From Alistipes sp. (GTDB lineage Bacteria; Bacteroidota; Bacteroidia; Bacteroidales; Rikenellaceae), in contig JAGBWD010000009.1 in the NCBI GenBank assembly GCA_017629985.1, forward strand, positions 1 through 56,264: a stretch of DNA of 56,264 bases. The letters are read 5' to 3'. Of the stretch, positions 34,153 through 44,190 are shown one piece after another; within the stretch, counting starts at the first letter, position 1, and every line of letters begins with the position of its first letter. The notes under the pieces were generated by a model that saw only the letters and a list, made by a program, of their open reading frames with translations, ran no database searches and had not been told where the DNA came from. Both the position numbers and the translations under genes were made by a program.

Positions 34153-35784
34153 CTAATCGACAATAGTATATGTCAAGTCTAACTTGATAGGTGCTACTGC
34201 CCTCTGTCCATCTACCTCGCCATCCATGCCATATATCGCTTGACGGTTGAAGCCATAGAGCGAATATGCCGCGGGAGCTAGGTAGAACTTGCGCAACTTT
34301 TCATAGTCGCTATCCTGGGCAAAGCTCTCAAAATCTACCTTGCCACTGCTATCAGTATACTCCGAAGCCACCTTCATAAGCGACTGTATGTATAGCGATA
34401 TATTCATCTTGTAGCAGGCCAACGAGCGATTTAGATATCCATCGTAAACCAATGGATTACTACTTGTCTCGATGGTATAAACATAGTCGGTAACACCCTC
34501 CAGACCAATATAATCGGTATAACAGCCCATTCGTATCATCGAAGAGTTGAGAAGTGGGGTTATGAAACCAGGGTCTACCTGCACTTTGTTGAAATCATAA
34601 TCTGCACCCTCGAGATATACCGACATAGTGGCATTATTCACAGAGACCACAGCACCCTCACCAGCTTGATAAACGATATCTGCTAGCGACTGTATAAACT
34701 CATCGGTAAACTCAACCTCGGTAACCACGCCACCCATGCCATCTACATAACATGTGGCGAGCTGCTCCTTCTGAAGATTTGCCTCTAGCGTTGCCGAGAA
34801 ATCGTGCTTAACACTATTTATAGAGACATTCTCCGATGGCAAATCATAAGTGGTAGGGTCGAGATAGAGGTTGTAAACCATATAGGTAGTATCTCGAATA
34901 ATCGTTGGATCCTCCTCATATCTACTACGTGTGTAGAGAAGCAATGCTGTATTCTCAAGCTCCGTAGCAAACATAATACCCTCGGTCTCCTCTGCAGGAG
35001 CGATATATATACCCTTGATATACTCCAAAAATGCCTCCTCGTTGCCTGTCTCGTAGATACCATCGTGATCCACAGCAAGGGTATCGGAGATAGGATTACC
35101 ACTCTTATCCGTAAGAAGCATCAAGCGCTTAATATAGGCTTCGGTGGCAGCCGTAGACTCCAGACGCACATTGCTAGGCTGGGGGTCGGACTTATCACCA
35201 ACATAGGCTCCCTTCTCCTGATTTGGGAACTCAAAGGTAAAGATTGGCTCCTTGGAGATATAATCCGTAGGATCAAAATTTATATAATAGGCACCATTAT
35301 CGGTAAGGCTATCACTCAAATATTCATTTGAGGTAATCTCATACACATTAAAGCGATATCTCTTTGTCGTATCACCCTTGAAATCTGTGATATACAGCGA
35401 TAGTAGCATAGAGTCATAAATAGGACGATAGCCCCAGCCACGATCCTCGGGCAGCGAGAGACTGAAGATCATCTGCGACATAAATCCTGCGCGGCGATTT
35501 CCAAACTCCTCGCTATTCTCACTACCAAAGTATCCATACTTGATGTTTGAGGAGCGAATAGAGTCGGTGTGATATAGGCGTGTAGTAGTCAGTGGACACT
35601 CCACCTCGCTACCATTATCTCTATATACACCACCCTCATAGATACGGCGCTTAAGCTCCATCTGCTGCTGCGATGGAACAAACTCCTCACCCATGGCGTA
35701 GTCCACCTCTGTAACACACCCTACGGCAGAGAGCGCCATGAGGAGTAGAGCAACAACGTGGAAAACCCTTTTATAGCTCATCAT
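34153..35784 (-). CDS. DUF4270 family lipoprotein
   Basis: A 543-residue exported lipoprotein. The signal peptide ends in lipobox AVGC (Cys23). The mature part is beta-rich, begins TEVDYAMGEEFVPSQQQME and contains TDSIRSSNIKYGYFGSENSEEFG, which I associate with DUF4270, a Bacteroidota-specific outer membrane lipoprotein family. Function is unknown; members often neighbour a glycogen-synthase-like gene, as here. I chose the ATG at 35784, which overlaps the end of the GT5-like gene by 14 bases; the longer frame to 35889 would run 35 residues into that gene without a signal peptide at its start. Confidence 0.82.
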   Translation of the reverse strand: MMSYKRVFHVVALLLMALSAVGCVTEVDYAMGEEFVPSQQQMELKRRIYEGGVYRDNGSEVECPLTTTRLYHTDSIRSSNIKYGYFGSENSEEFGNRRAGFMSQMIFSLSLPEDRGWGYRPIYDSMLLSLYITDFKGDTTKRYRFNVYEITSNEYLSDSLTDNGAYYINFDPTDYISKEPIFTFEFPNQEKGAYVGDKSDPQPSNVRLESTAATEAYIKRLMLLTDKSGNPISDTLAVDHDGIYETGNEEAFLEYIKGIYIAPAEETEGIMFATELENTALLLYTRSRYEEDPTIIRDTTYMVYNLYLDPTTYDLPSENVSINSVKHDFSATLEANLQKEQLATCYVDGMGGVVTEVEFTDEFIQSLADIVYQAGEGAVVSVNNATMSVYLEGADYDFNKVQVDPGFITPLLNSSMIRMGCYTDYIGLEGVTDYVYTIETSSNPLVYDGYLNRSLACYKMNISLYIQSLMKVASEYTDSSGKVDFESFAQDSDYEKLRKFYLAPAAYSLYGFNRQAIYGMDGEVDGQRAVAPIKLDLTYTIVD

Positions 35785-36577
35785 AGAATTTTTTGTATTC
35801 ATCAAAGACCTCCTTATCTTCTCCAGCATGGTAGTCGAGAACCTTCTTACCTCGGCTACGTGCATACTCGACAACCTCCTGATCGGCATTTGGCGAGGTC
35901 ACAATAACGCCATCTGCATAATCTATAACGAAGCGATAGAGGTTTTCGTATGAAGGCTCCTCCAAAATTGCCATTGAGTCATCCACGATACCCTCACCCT
36001 CGAGCTTCTGTTTAAACTCCTTGCACAACGTACCATCAAACTTATCGTCAGACAACGACAAAACAATCTTCACATCGCTAAAGAGAGGATCATCATAAAA
36101 GACCTTCTTTAGGTACATAGGCACGATAGCCGAGAACCAGCCGTGGCAATGTACGATTGATGGTGACCAACGAAGCTTCTTGACAGTCTCGAGCATACCT
36201 CGGGCAAAGAAGATAGCACGATCATCGTTATCCTCAAAAATCTTACCCTCGGCATCGTGCAACACAGCACGGCGAGAGAAGTAGTCATCGTTGTCGATAA
36301 AGTAAACCTGAAGACGTGCTGCAGGAATAGATGCTACCTTGATGATAAGCTGATGGTCGTTATCGTTAATTATAAGGTTCATACCCGAGAGGCGGATAAC
36401 CTCATGGAGCTGATTTCTTCGCTCGTTGATGCAACCATAACGAGGCATAAAAGTACGTACCTCGTCACCACGCTCTTGCATCTGGCGAGCCATATCAAGA
36501 CTGAGCTTCGAGAACTCATTTTCAGGAAGATATGGAGATATCTCCTGACAAACGTACAATATTTTATTTTTTGCCAT
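35771..36577 (-). CDS. Glycogen/starch synthase N-terminal-domain protein (half-size GT5-like)
   Basis: A 268-residue protein matching only the N-terminal Rossmann domain of GT5 glycogen synthases. It has ILYVCQEISPYLPENEF at the start and SIVHCHGWFSAIVPMYLKK (the HxHxW region) in the middle. The C-terminal nucleotide-sugar domain is absent. The KxGGL ADP-glucose loop, expected after the first strand, reads NEFSKLSL. It is therefore unlikely to make glycogen alone. Bacteroidota commonly carry such short proteins beside a DUF4270 gene, so this is a family trait and not a fresh truncation. queA lies 25 bases upstream on the same strand. Confidence 0.8.
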   Translation of the reverse strand: MAKNKILYVCQEISPYLPENEFSKLSLDMARQMQERGDEVRTFMPRYGCINERRNQLHEVIRLSGMNLIINDNDHQLIIKVASIPAARLQVYFIDNDDYFSRRAVLHDAEGKIFEDNDDRAIFFARGMLETVKKLRWSPSIVHCHGWFSAIVPMYLKKVFYDDPLFSDVKIVLSLSDDKFDGTLCKEFKQKLEGEGIVDDSMAILEEPSYENLYRFVIDYADGVIVTSPNADQEVVEYARSRGKKVLDYHAGEDKEVFDEYKKFYDEL

Positions 36578-36602
36578 AGTTGAGTAGTTTTATAGCAATA
36601 AA

Positions 36603-37652
36603 TTATAGAATCAACATTGCATCGCCGTATGTACCAAAGCGATAGCCCTCCTTTGCTGCCTCGGCATACGCCTTCATAACAAGGTCGTAACCGCCAAACG
36701 CTGCAACCATCATCAACTGTGTTGAATATGGTAAGTGGAAGTTTGAGACAAAGGCATCGGCAGAGGTAAACTGATAAGGGTGGAAGATAAACTTATTAGT
36801 CCAACCCTCCATAGGCTTAAGCATACCACCAACAGAGACTGCAGTCTCCATAGCACGCATTACAGTAGTACCAATAGCGACAATCTTGCGACCATCACGC
36901 TTCGCCTTATTTACCAACTCGGCAGTCTCGGCAGTAATAACAAACTGCTCCGAGTCCATCTTATGCTTCGACAAATCCTCAACATCCACAGTGCGGAAAT
37001 TACCAAGGCCTACATGAAGTGTCAAGAAGGCACGATCGATACCCTTAATCTCCATGCGCTTCATGAGGTGCTTCGAGAAGTGAAGACCTGCGGTAGGAGC
37101 TGCCACAGCACCCTCCTTATCGGCATATATGGTCTGATACCACTCGGCATCCTCTGGCTCCACCTTCTCGCGTACCCAACGAGGTAGTGGTGTCTCACCC
37201 AAATTGTAGAGCGCCTCCTTAAACTCCTCGTAAGAGCCATCAAATAGGAAGCGGAGAGTACGGCCACGTGAGGTGGTGTTGTCGATAACCTCGGCACCCA
37301 TCAGCTCATCATCACCAAAGTACAACTTATTACCGATACGTATCTTTCGCGCTGGGTCTACAAGAACATCCCACAAGCGCAACTCACGATTTAGCTCGCG
37401 AAGCAAGAATATCTCAATATCGGCACCAGTCTTCTCCTTGCAACCCTGAAGGCGAGCAGGAAAGACCTTGGTGTCGTTAAACACAAACATATCCTTCTCA
37501 TCGAAATACTCGATGATATCTTTAAAAAGGCGATGCTCAATCTCACCTGTAGAGCGGTGTAACACCATAAGGCGAGCATCATCACGGTTTATCGTAGGAT
37601 ATTTGGCAATCATATCCTCGTTAAACTCATAACCATACTGCGATAACTTCAT
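36603..37652 (-). CDS. queA: tRNA preQ1(34) S-adenosylmethionine ribosyltransferase-isomerase QueA
   Basis: Transfers and isomerises ribose from SAM onto preQ1 at tRNA position 34, giving epoxyqueuosine. The 349 residues are the standard length. Visible signatures are [31 protein letters not shown], the highly conserved AAPTAGLHF and [11 protein letters not shown], and near the end [15 protein letters not shown]. It is part of a minus-strand run with truB upstream (44-base gap) and the GT5-like gene downstream. Confidence 0.97.
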   Translation of the reverse strand: MKLSQYGYEFNEDMIAKYPTINRDDARLMVLHRSTGEIEHRLFKDIIEYFDEKDMFVFNDTKVFPARLQGCKEKTGADIEIFLLRELNRELRLWDVLVDPARKIRIGNKLYFGDDELMGAEVIDNTTSRGRTLRFLFDGSYEEFKEALYNLGETPLPRWVREKVEPEDAEWYQTIYADKEGAVAAPTAGLHFSKHLMKRMEIKGIDRAFLTLHVGLGNFRTVDVEDLSKHKMDSEQFVITAETAELVNKAKRDGRKIVAIGTTVMRAMETAVSVGGMLKPMEGWTNKFIFHPYQFTSADAFVSNFHLPYSTQLMMVAAFGGYDLVMKAYAEAAKEGYRFGTYGDAMLIL

Positions 37653-37696
37653 ATATCTGAAATAAAATGATTAACAAATACTATACGAAAAATTTG

Positions 37697-38410
37697 CTAT
37701 TTTGTTTCACACTCACGTAACTTTTCCATAAATGTATCGAGAGTGTGACCCTCCTCAACTCTAAAACCTCCACTACGTGTGCGGCGCAATGATGATAGGT
37801 AAGCACCACTCTGCAGCGCCTCACCAATCTCAAATGCCAACGAGCGGATGTAGGTTCCCTTGCTACAGCGAACACGAATCTTGATGCGAGGCATATCATA
37901 CTCCATAAGCTCCATGTCGTAGATATTGATTCTAGCCCTCTTAAGCTCTATCTCCTCACCAGCACGTGCAAACTCATAGGCACGCACACCCTGCACCTTC
38001 TTGGCAGAATAGAGCGGAGGAAGCTGATCGCGCTCACCACACAAACTACGCAACACCTCCTCAACCATCGTGCGCGTGATATGCTCCGTAGGATATGTGG
38101 CATCTATAGCATGCTCCATATCTCCCGAAGGGGTTGTAGCGCCTAGTTGCAACTCCGCTACATACTCCTTCTCCTCGGCCTGCAGCGCCTCGACACGCTT
38201 CGTGGCACGACCTATACAAACAAGTAATACGCCTGTAGCCAGAGGGTCAAGGGTTCCAGCATGTCCAATCTTAATTTTTGGATAACCACACTTGCGGAGC
38301 TGAAACTTTATCTTGCGAACCACATCTGCTGATGTCCACTCGTAGGGTTTGTCGATAAGAGCGACATAACCCTCTGGGAAATCGACACCTTTCAATGAAA
38401 AATCACTCAT
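37697..38410 (-). CDS. truB: tRNA pseudouridine(55) synthase TruB
   Basis: Makes the TPsiC-loop pseudouridine 55 in tRNAs. The 237-residue form has the catalytic domain, with Asp55 in HAGTLDPLATGVLLV, plus YSAKKVQGVRAYEFAR and RCSKGTYIRSLA. It ends without a full PUA domain, as in many Bacteroidota. The N-terminal block VALIDKPYEWTSADVV is the usual family opening. It sits between uppP (60-base gap upstream) and queA. Confidence 0.96.
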   Translation of the reverse strand: MSDFSLKGVDFPEGYVALIDKPYEWTSADVVRKIKFQLRKCGYPKIKIGHAGTLDPLATGVLLVCIGRATKRVEALQAEEKEYVAELQLGATTPSGDMEHAIDATYPTEHITRTMVEEVLRSLCGERDQLPPLYSAKKVQGVRAYEFARAGEEIELKRARINIYDMELMEYDMPRIKIRVRCSKGTYIRSLAFEIGEALQSGAYLSSLRRTRSGGFRVEEGHTLDTFMEKLRECETK

Positions 38411-38470
38411 CTATTTAAATTTAAGGAATGTTCTACAAATTTGTTATTCTCTGTTTTGGGATGGTGACCC

Positions 38471-39265
38471 CTAAAAAATATAGGTTCCTATAGCCACACA
38501 GCCAACAACAGCACAATATATGGCAAACCATATCAACTTACCACGCTTCACAACGCCAATCATAAAGCGACATGCCAAGCATCCTACAACAAACGCCGTA
38601 ATAAAACCTGCGATAAGAGCATCTATGCCTATTCCTGTGATAGTAAAACCGCCCTCTACAACATCGAGAAGCGTCTGCCCAAGGATAGGGGCCAGCACCA
38701 TCAAAAATGAGAATGTCGCAACAGCACCCTTATCATTTCCGAGCAACAATCCTGTGGCGATAGTAGTACCCGAGCGTGACAATCCTGGCAATGTAGCCAC
38801 AGCCTGACTAATACCAATGATAAAGGCATCACGCATGGAGATTGTCGCACGCTGACGTGGGCGTGCGTAATAAGCAAAGGTGAGAAGTAGTGAGGTGACA
38901 AGCAGCATCACACCTACAACGACTATTATATAAGGTGAGGCGAGCAACGCATCCATCTTATCTCTCAACAAAAAGCCCACAATGCCAACAGGAATCATCG
39001 AAACCACCAGCTTAAGGAAGTAGCTCTTCTCGGGATTCATGCCACGCGTAAAGATACCCCTGATGAGCCACCACACCTCGCTCCACAACACTACGATAGT
39101 GCTGATAACTGTAGCAGCGTGAAGCATAACATCAAACGCCAGATTACTCTCCAACTCCACACCAAGAAGCTCCTTGGCAAGTTGCAGGTGTCCACTACTA
39201 GACACCGGCAGAAACTCCGTAAGTCCCTGCACTATACCCAAAATTATAGCCTCTAATACTCCCAT
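38471..39265 (-). CDS. uppP: Undecaprenyl-diphosphate phosphatase (UppP/BacA)
   Basis: Dephosphorylates undecaprenyl pyrophosphate to recycle the lipid carrier of peptidoglycan and other polysaccharides, in the inner membrane facing the periplasm. The 264 residues are polytopic. The two family motifs are GLTEFLPVSSSGH (residues 14-26, Glu17) and LPGLSRSGTT (159-168, Arg164). The start is two bases after the DUF3098 stop, so it is cotranscribed with DUF3098 and ftsX. Confidence 0.97.
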   Translation of the reverse strand: MGVLEAIILGIVQGLTEFLPVSSSGHLQLAKELLGVELESNLAFDVMLHAATVISTIVVLWSEVWWLIRGIFTRGMNPEKSYFLKLVVSMIPVGIVGFLLRDKMDALLASPYIIVVVGVMLLVTSLLLTFAYYARPRQRATISMRDAFIIGISQAVATLPGLSRSGTTIATGLLLGNDKGAVATFSFLMVLAPILGQTLLDVVEGGFTITGIGIDALIAGFITAFVVGCLACRFMIGVVKRGKLIWFAIYCAVVGCVAIGTYIF

Positions 39266-39267
39266 CG

Positions 39268-39528
39268 TTACTCCTTATCCGAGATATCAAAGCGTTTCAT
39301 AATTGCAACACCAACAACGACAAACCCCGCAATGACAACTATAGGAGCAAGCGTGATTCTTCGGAACGAAAAAATAGACTCATCAAACTCCGTTACGGTA
39401 TGCTCGCCACCTCCCGACATTAGTACAAAGCCAAGGATTATGACAAGCACCCCTATTAGCATCATAACATAGTTCTTCATAGTAAAGGGCATGCGACCCT
39501 CATCAATCTTATTATCCTTATTTTCCAT
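39268..39528 (-). CDS. DUF3098 family small membrane protein
   Basis: An 86-residue protein with two membrane segments (about 26-44 and 56-74) joined by a short polar stretch (SGGGEHTVTEFDESIFS), with charged termini. It corresponds to DUF3098, a small family that in Bacteroidota is almost always between ftsX and uppP, as here (four bases after ftsX, two bases before uppP). Function is unknown; the conserved placement suggests a link to division or lipid carrier recycling. Confidence 0.85.
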   Translation of the reverse strand: MENKDNKIDEGRMPFTMKNYVMMLIGVLVIILGFVLMSGGGEHTVTEFDESIFSFRRITLAPIVVIAGFVVVGVAIMKRFDISDKE

Positions 39529-39532
39529 AGCT

Positions 39533-40420
39533 CTAGTAGAGATGTATTTTGTTGGATTTCATATTTACAAACTTATTCACCGCAAAGGCACTAAAGAGAA
39601 GGGTGATAACGATACCCACGGCCATCACTGCACCAATAATAATGCCCACCTCGCGGTAATCAAGCATCTTAATACCCTCGATGGTATATGTCTCTGCGCC
39701 ATAGACAACACCACATATCATTAGCGATGCCACGACACCTGCCACAACACCCTGCTTCAACGCACTTCCCAACAAAGGACGCATAATATACCACTTTGTA
39801 GCACCTACAAGCTTCATGGTGTTTATAAGGTAGCGCTTCGAGTAGATAGCCAAACGAATGGTGTTATTCAACAACAACACAGAGATAAAGAGCAACACTC
39901 CAAGAAATATCAGCAACCCTATAGTGAGGTGAGATATCGTGGCATGCATGCTCTCAACAATATCTACAGGGGGTATCGAGATATACTCCACGCCATCGTA
40001 GCCTCGCACAACAGATACAAACTTCTCAACACTCTCCACCGTAGAACACTCCTTGGTAAGGGTTATCTCATAGCTATCGCGCAAAGGGTTATCACCCAGA
40101 AGCATATCTATATCTACCTGAAACTGCTGACGGAAAGCCTCATCCTCTAGCTTTGCATCCCTATCCATAAACTCCACGCTGCGCACCATTCCCGATGCCT
40201 CAACATCCTCGAGAAGCACCACACGCGCCTCATCCTCCATCTCGGGGCTTAACTCCACCGACACCACAACACTATCGCGAAGACGCTCCGCCGTAGTGAG
40301 CATCGACAGCGTTACATACGACACCACACCGAGCATAAAGAGTACAAGGGTGATGCTTGTCGTAGAGATGATATACGAACGGCGTACATTGCGCCTTATC
40401 TTCTGTTCCTTACTTGCCAT
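39533..40420 (-). CDS. ftsX: Cell division protein FtsX (ABC permease-type)
   Basis: The membrane partner of FtsE; together they transmit ATP hydrolysis to periplasmic amidases during septum splitting. The 295 residues have the FtsX layout: one N-terminal membrane helix (about 16-38), a periplasmic domain (about 40-165), then three helices with the sequence NTIRLAIYSKRYLINTMKLVGA between them, a family hallmark. ftsE is not in the window. The start overlaps the end of the YfhO-type gene by 11 bases and DUF3098 follows four bases after the stop. Confidence 0.93.
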   Translation of the reverse strand: MASKEQKIRRNVRRSYIISTTSITLVLFMLGVVSYVTLSMLTTAERLRDSVVVSVELSPEMEDEARVVLLEDVEASGMVRSVEFMDRDAKLEDEAFRQQFQVDIDMLLGDNPLRDSYEITLTKECSTVESVEKFVSVVRGYDGVEYISIPPVDIVESMHATISHLTIGLLIFLGVLLFISVLLLNNTIRLAIYSKRYLINTMKLVGATKWYIMRPLLGSALKQGVVAGVVASLMICGVVYGAETYTIEGIKMLDYREVGIIIGAVMAVGIVITLLFSAFAVNKFVNMKSNKIHLY

Positions 40421-43001
40421 ACTTTGTCAATCTTTTATTGAGTGCTACAACAGCTACTATCCAAAGGAGTATTCCCACGGCACAGATAGCCATTATGGCA
40501 GATATTCCTCTCCAACGTGGGGCCTCAAAGCGCCACTCCACGGTATGCTCACCCTCGGGGAGTACCACACCTCGCAGTATATAATCCGCAGCAAAATACT
40601 CTGCAGGCTCACCATCTACAGTCACACTCCAGCCCTCGGGGAAATAGACCTCCGAGAATATCGCCAATGCCTCCGATGGTGCTACATACTCATATTTCAA
40701 CACATTTGGGGCGTAGCTTACCAGGCGGATATCTCCCGAAGCATCGTAGTAATCACCAACGCCCTCAACATCCTCGGCCAAAACAGCAACATCGCGAAGA
40801 GAGACCTCACCCAGCATCTCAAGCTCGCGCTGCGGAGTATCACACCTCGCTGTCATCGACACAAACCATGCTGCACCATAGGGCTTTATGCCTGTTACGC
40901 TCTCGGCAGGCAACGCCTCCTTGTCGTAGATAACATACTTGGTGTTAAGTGCCGCGAGAACCTCACCGTCAAAGAGTCTCAAGTAGCGATCTATGACATC
41001 TTGATATCTTCCGAGCTTGGCGCCATGGTATCCACCCACCGAACGGTGGAAGTAGGATGCTCGGGCGCTGGTAAATGGATCTCCATTAAGGTCCAAAACC
41101 CTGAAACCTAGCTCCTCATCCGCCATAATCTGCTCATCCGCCGCGGTGGGCATAAGCTCTGTTGGAGCCTTACTCTGCCACTTATCCTTTGCAAGGTAGC
41201 GATCTGCAACCTGCACCAAATCTAGGGTCGCAACAGCACCAATAGCTATCATTGCCACGGGGGTTAGCCAGCGCATTGAGGTATACCTCTCGCGAAGCAT
41301 AACATATCCCACAACTATTACTGCTGCAATAACCACGTAGGCCATGGTGCGTAGGGCATCACCAACCAAAGCGCCATGACGCGCAGTGTATGCCGCCTCG
41401 CGAAGCTGCTCCACCCATAGCTTATCGCCAAGTTCAGAGTATATATTCGCCAGCCCATAGTCAGCCGTATAGGTCATCACAAGGAGTATCGCCATTACAA
41501 CACCAACGGCTATGGCAACTCTGCAGAGTAACGCCTTTGCCGAGAGATCACTCTTTATCAACGCCCATAGCGCCATAACGGCCATAAGTGGCGCTGCCCA
41601 CTCCACGATAACCAACGCCATAGATACGGTACGGAAGCTATGATAGCCCGGCAACAGGTCAAACATAACTTCGTAGAAACCCATGATATTTGCACCCCAC
41701 GCCAAAAGTAGAGCAAATAGCGACACCACGACTATCCACACAAAATCCCTACGCTGGAGGAGTAACAACCCTAATATTGCGAGGAAGATAACCACCGCAC
41801 CAAGGTAGGTAGGACCAGCCGTATATGGCTGCTCTCCCCAATAGTTTGACACATAGGTCCACGCCCTATTTGCAACACTCTGATATATCGCCTCAACATC
41901 CTGCATACACGCCTCATCACCCGACTCCAAAAGTTCAAGGATGTCGGCACGGCGAACTCCAGGCACATCTCTAGAGAGCTCCTTCACCAGCTCATCAACA
42001 GCCATGCTAAACATAGCATTTTGAGCATTGGGACTATTCAAAATCTCGGCAGCCTCCACGCTATAGTCGCTAGAGCTAGCACCCATATAGCTAGGAACCA
42101 ACATATTGAAGCTCTCGGCAATACCATAGCTCCACGCAGTATTATACTCTATGCGATTCGCGCGAGCCACATCCGAAGAGACTGCCTCGGAGGCTACACG
42201 TGTGGTATACTTCTGATGCTCCATGGTATACCACAATGGCGCTATGTTTGAGCCTACCGCCAGCAATGCCGCCATAGCAAGCACCAGACTATTTCGCACA
42301 AAACATCTTAAAGCACCCTCGCGCCACGACACATAGAGCTGGTTTATCCACAACGCCACGCAGACAAGTAAAAAATAGTAGGTTATCTGTGGGTGATTAG
42401 CGCCTAGCTCCAATGAGCCAAAGAGCGCTGCAAGTGCCGCACCAATCCATACGTTACGGCGCAAAGCGTACCACACAGCACCCACTAGTGGTGGCGCATA
42501 GACCAATGCCCACATCTTGGTAATATGTCCTGCATCGATTATTAGGAAGAAGTATGTAGATAGGCCGTATGCCAAGCCTGCAATGATGCCCAGCCATGGA
42601 TTAACACCCATAAGCACCACAGCAACCATCATAAGCACCATAGCCCATAGAGTCATGTTCATAGGGCTACCAACACCCTTTATAAAGGGTGACGCAGCAT
42701 GTTTTATATATTGCTCTGGATACTCAATATCAATGAGATATGCAGGCATTCCCGAAAACATATTTCCTGTCCACTGTGGGTCCTCTCCTGTAGTCTCACG
42801 ATGCTCCTTGATATCTTTTGACATACCTGCATATTGCGCGATATCACCCTGCATCAACGACTTACCATCGAACTGTGGAGCATAGAAATGATAACTAACA
42901 AACCAAAAGCACAACACTCCAACAAACCAGGGAGCGATGTTGTAAAACACCTTACGGATACCCTCTGCAGGGCCAGCTATTGTCATGTTACCAACCTCCA
43001 T
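40410..43001 (-). CDS. YfhO-type large integral membrane protein
   Basis: An 863-residue polytopic inner membrane protein with about 12-13 hydrophobic segments in the first 600 residues, a large soluble domain (about 605-830) and a last membrane helix at the C-terminus. The N-terminal pattern GDIAQYAGMSKDIKEHRETTG and the loop LELGANHPQITYYFLL match the YfhO-type family of Bacteroidota. The architecture resembles GT-C glycosyltransferases, which use a polyprenyl-linked donor, but no activity can be assigned. It is the first gene of the ftsX-DUF3098-uppP unit. A -7 element (43027-43034, minus strand) lies 26 bases upstream. An ATG five codons later is an equally possible start. Confidence 0.85.
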   Translation of the reverse strand: MEVGNMTIAGPAEGIRKVFYNIAPWFVGVLCFWFVSYHFYAPQFDGKSLMQGDIAQYAGMSKDIKEHRETTGEDPQWTGNMFSGMPAYLIDIEYPEQYIKHAASPFIKGVGSPMNMTLWAMVLMMVAVVLMGVNPWLGIIAGLAYGLSTYFFLIIDAGHITKMWALVYAPPLVGAVWYALRRNVWIGAALAALFGSLELGANHPQITYYFLLVCVALWINQLYVSWREGALRCFVRNSLVLAMAALLAVGSNIAPLWYTMEHQKYTTRVASEAVSSDVARANRIEYNTAWSYGIAESFNMLVPSYMGASSSDYSVEAAEILNSPNAQNAMFSMAVDELVKELSRDVPGVRRADILELLESGDEACMQDVEAIYQSVANRAWTYVSNYWGEQPYTAGPTYLGAVVIFLAILGLLLLQRRDFVWIVVVSLFALLLAWGANIMGFYEVMFDLLPGYHSFRTVSMALVIVEWAAPLMAVMALWALIKSDLSAKALLCRVAIAVGVVMAILLVMTYTADYGLANIYSELGDKLWVEQLREAAYTARHGALVGDALRTMAYVVIAAVIVVGYVMLRERYTSMRWLTPVAMIAIGAVATLDLVQVADRYLAKDKWQSKAPTELMPTAADEQIMADEELGFRVLDLNGDPFTSARASYFHRSVGGYHGAKLGRYQDVIDRYLRLFDGEVLAALNTKYVIYDKEALPAESVTGIKPYGAAWFVSMTARCDTPQRELEMLGEVSLRDVAVLAEDVEGVGDYYDASGDIRLVSYAPNVLKYEYVAPSEALAIFSEVYFPEGWSVTVDGEPAEYFAADYILRGVVLPEGEHTVEWRFEAPRWRGISAIMAICAVGILLWIVAVVALNKRLTKYGK

Positions 43002-43026
43002 ACCTTAATAAAAAAGATTAATCGGG

Positions 43027-43034
43027 CAAAGTTA
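43027..43034 (-). promoter_or_regulatory. Candidate -7 element for the YfhO-ftsX-uppP unit
   Basis: Reads TAACTTTG on the minus strand, an exact TAnnTTTG match 26 bases before the start. The -33 region has only a TTGG-like site 23 bases away. Confidence 0.5.
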
Positions 43035-43106
43035 ATAAAAATTTACGAAAACATCTACCAATTCTTAATTTTTCGCCCTTAATACAATAAGTTGATAAAA
43101 AATCGT

Positions 43107-43114
43107 TATCTTTG
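43107..43114 (+). promoter_or_regulatory. Candidate -7 element for the polyprenyl synthase gene
   Basis: TATCTTTG, an exact TAnnTTTG match 25 bases before the ATG; no TTTG at the usual -33 spacing. Confidence 0.5.
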
Positions 43115-43138
43115 CCTAATTGAAAACATTAGAACCGT

Positions 43139-44152
43139 ATGATATCAATTAACGACATACGCAAGCCCATACTTAAAGACCTTGAGGCTTTTGATAAATT
43201 TATCGCCGACAACTTCTCGGCAGAGGGGGAGCTTCTCAAAGAGATGCTAACCTATGCCCTCTCATCGCGTGGCAAGGGTATACGTCCTATCCTCACGCTT
43301 CTAATAGCCTCTATGCACAGCCCAATAGTTGCTCGCGAAGGCTACACTGACGATAAGCCACACTGCACAAAGCGCACATACCTTGCAGCGATGCTTGTGG
43401 AGATGATACATACCGCATCGCTCATCCACGATGATGTCCTCGACTCGGCAGATGAGCGCCGTGGCAAGCCTTCGGTAAATGCAAAGTGGCAGAGCAACAT
43501 GGCCATTATCCTAGGAGATTACATCCTTGCTCGCACCATGGCACTCGGAATGGCATCAGCGCAGTATGACCTTATCTCACATATCGGTTCGGCGATGGCC
43601 ACACTCTGCGAAGGAGAGGTTCTTCAGAGCCAACATGCTGATAAATACGACACTACACGCGATGACTACTTCGATATCATCTATCGAAAAACAGCAAGCC
43701 TTCTAGGTGTTAGCGCCGCCTTGGGAGCCTTGTCGGTAGGTGCTAACCGCGGAGATGTGGAGCGCATGCAGAAGTTTGGCGAGGCAATAGGCATGGCCTT
43801 CCAGATTCAGGATGATATCCTCGACTACAAGCGCGACAATAACACCGGAAAGCCTACGAACAACGACCTCCGAGAGCATAAAATCACCCTGCCAATGATT
43901 GAGGTGATGGAACGAGCTTCGGAGCAGCAGCGCAAAGAGATGATAGAGCTTCTACGCCGCGCAGATAGCGACAACGAGGCGCTCGACAAGCTACACAACA
44001 TCGTTGTAGAGGATGGAGGCTTGGGGTATGCCGCAGAGGTACTCAAGTCATATCTGACACGTGCTACGCACCTAATACACAAATACGAGGAGACACCATT
44101 CCGCAAATCACTACTCGACCTTTGCACATTTATCGCAGAGAGAGATAGATAA
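43139..44152 (+). CDS. Trans-polyprenyl diphosphate synthase
   Basis: Elongates allylic diphosphates with isopentenyl diphosphate to a long all-trans chain, most likely the side chain of menaquinone. The 337 residues form the helical prenyltransferase fold. The first Asp-rich motif is LIHDDVLDSADERRGKPS (DDVLD at 98-102) and the second is QIQDDILDYKRD. GKGIRPILTLL near residue 46 is the usual IPP-binding block. Chain length cannot be read with certainty. It is divergent from the YfhO gene and followed 38 bases later by a transporter. Confidence 0.93.
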   Translation: MISINDIRKPILKDLEAFDKFIADNFSAEGELLKEMLTYALSSRGKGIRPILTLLIASMHSPIVAREGYTDDKPHCTKRTYLAAMLVEMIHTASLIHDDVLDSADERRGKPSVNAKWQSNMAIILGDYILARTMALGMASAQYDLISHIGSAMATLCEGEVLQSQHADKYDTTRDDYFDIIYRKTASLLGVSAALGALSVGANRGDVERMQKFGEAIGMAFQIQDDILDYKRDNNTGKPTNNDLREHKITLPMIEVMERASEQQRKEMIELLRRADSDNEALDKLHNIVVEDGGLGYAAEVLKSYLTRATHLIHKYEETPFRKSLLDLCTFIAERDR

Positions 44153-44190
44153 CAAACGCACTAAATTTAACAATTAAATAACTAGCTAAA

